Assembly: GCF_042477335.2 (NCBI RefSeq)
Contig: NC_091250.1
Location: 127,445,384-127,509,383 of the forward strand
Direction of reading: 5' to 3'
DNA from: Ovis canadensis
Lineage: Eukaryota > Chordata > Mammalia > Artiodactyla > Bovidae
Length of the DNA: 64,000 nucleotides
Position numbers and translations under genes: made by a program. The notes below the pieces were generated by a model, which was not told the DNA's origin, did no database searches, and saw nothing but the letters and a program-made list of their open reading frames with translations. Shown here piece after piece: positions 63,931 to 64,000 of this stretch; the first letter of the stretch is position 1; every line of letters starts with the position of its first letter.

Positions 63931-64000
63931 GAGGTATCTCAGTGAAGAAGGTGGGGATTCTTACGTGGAACGGCAGCTCTCGGCAGCGTGGCCAGACTTG

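Noticed and set aside
62096-64000. Possible CD38 first exon, expected downstream of BST1
   Set aside because: No CpG island and no signal-anchor exon resembling CD38 was found. The gene presumably lies beyond the window.

Overview
This is mammalian genomic DNA from a bovid or other pecoran ruminant. The evidence is the dense, interleaved set of ruminant-restricted repeats: BovB (RTE) LINE 3' ends, BovA-derived SINEs (Bov-tA and the BOV-A2 dimer) and CHR-type tRNA-Glu SINEs, laid over older MIR/L2/L1 remnants. There is nothing prokaryotic here. Most long open frames are translations of these repeats. The sequence alone does not separate cattle from sheep or goat.

Gene content matches the conserved mammalian block FBXL5 - FAM200B - BST1 - CD38. 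(1) At about 11.73-12.48 kb is a CpG-rich, TATA-less block with a consensus NRF1 site and two ETS sites: a promoter island, probably that of FAM200B and possibly bidirectional. (2) At 18.2-20.2 kb is FAM200B, a domesticated hAT-transposase gene. Here it carries two frameshifts and an in-frame stop, so it reads as a recently disabled copy. (3) At 33.2-59.5 kb, on the + strand, is a complete nine-exon BST1 (CD157) gene. Joined, it encodes a 319-residue secreted, GPI-anchored ADP-ribosyl cyclase family protein, with a CpG-island promoter and a (TG)n tract in intron 1. No CD38 exon is seen before the window ends.

Repeat layout: 0-11 kb and 12.5-18 kb are gene-free, with SINEs, BovB ends and L1 3' ends. 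The longest BovB copy (25.9-28.6 kb, minus) keeps recognisable endonuclease and reverse-transcriptase stretches and is split by a BOV-A2 with a 13-bp target duplication. Two solo LTRs of one endogenous retrovirus family (29.85-31.22 kb and 56.91-58.19 kb) both sit inside BovB 3' ends, each with a perfect 6-bp target duplication. No retroviral coding region was seen beside either.

Structures beyond the standard features: a diverged inverted repeat with about 308-bp arms (28.77-29.07 / 29.47-29.78 kb); a tandem duplication containing a SINE in BST1 intron 2; a second one in intron 8 with an (AGC)14 tract and a solo LTR; a CpG-rich patch with a palindromic NRF1 motif just upstream of BST1 exon 7; and a Tigger-like element inserted in a MIR. 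I found no CRISPR array, operon, functional tRNA/rRNA gene or unknown multigene system. The most notable biology is the decay of FAM200B, and in BST1 an Asn where human BST1 and CD38 have a conserved Asp.
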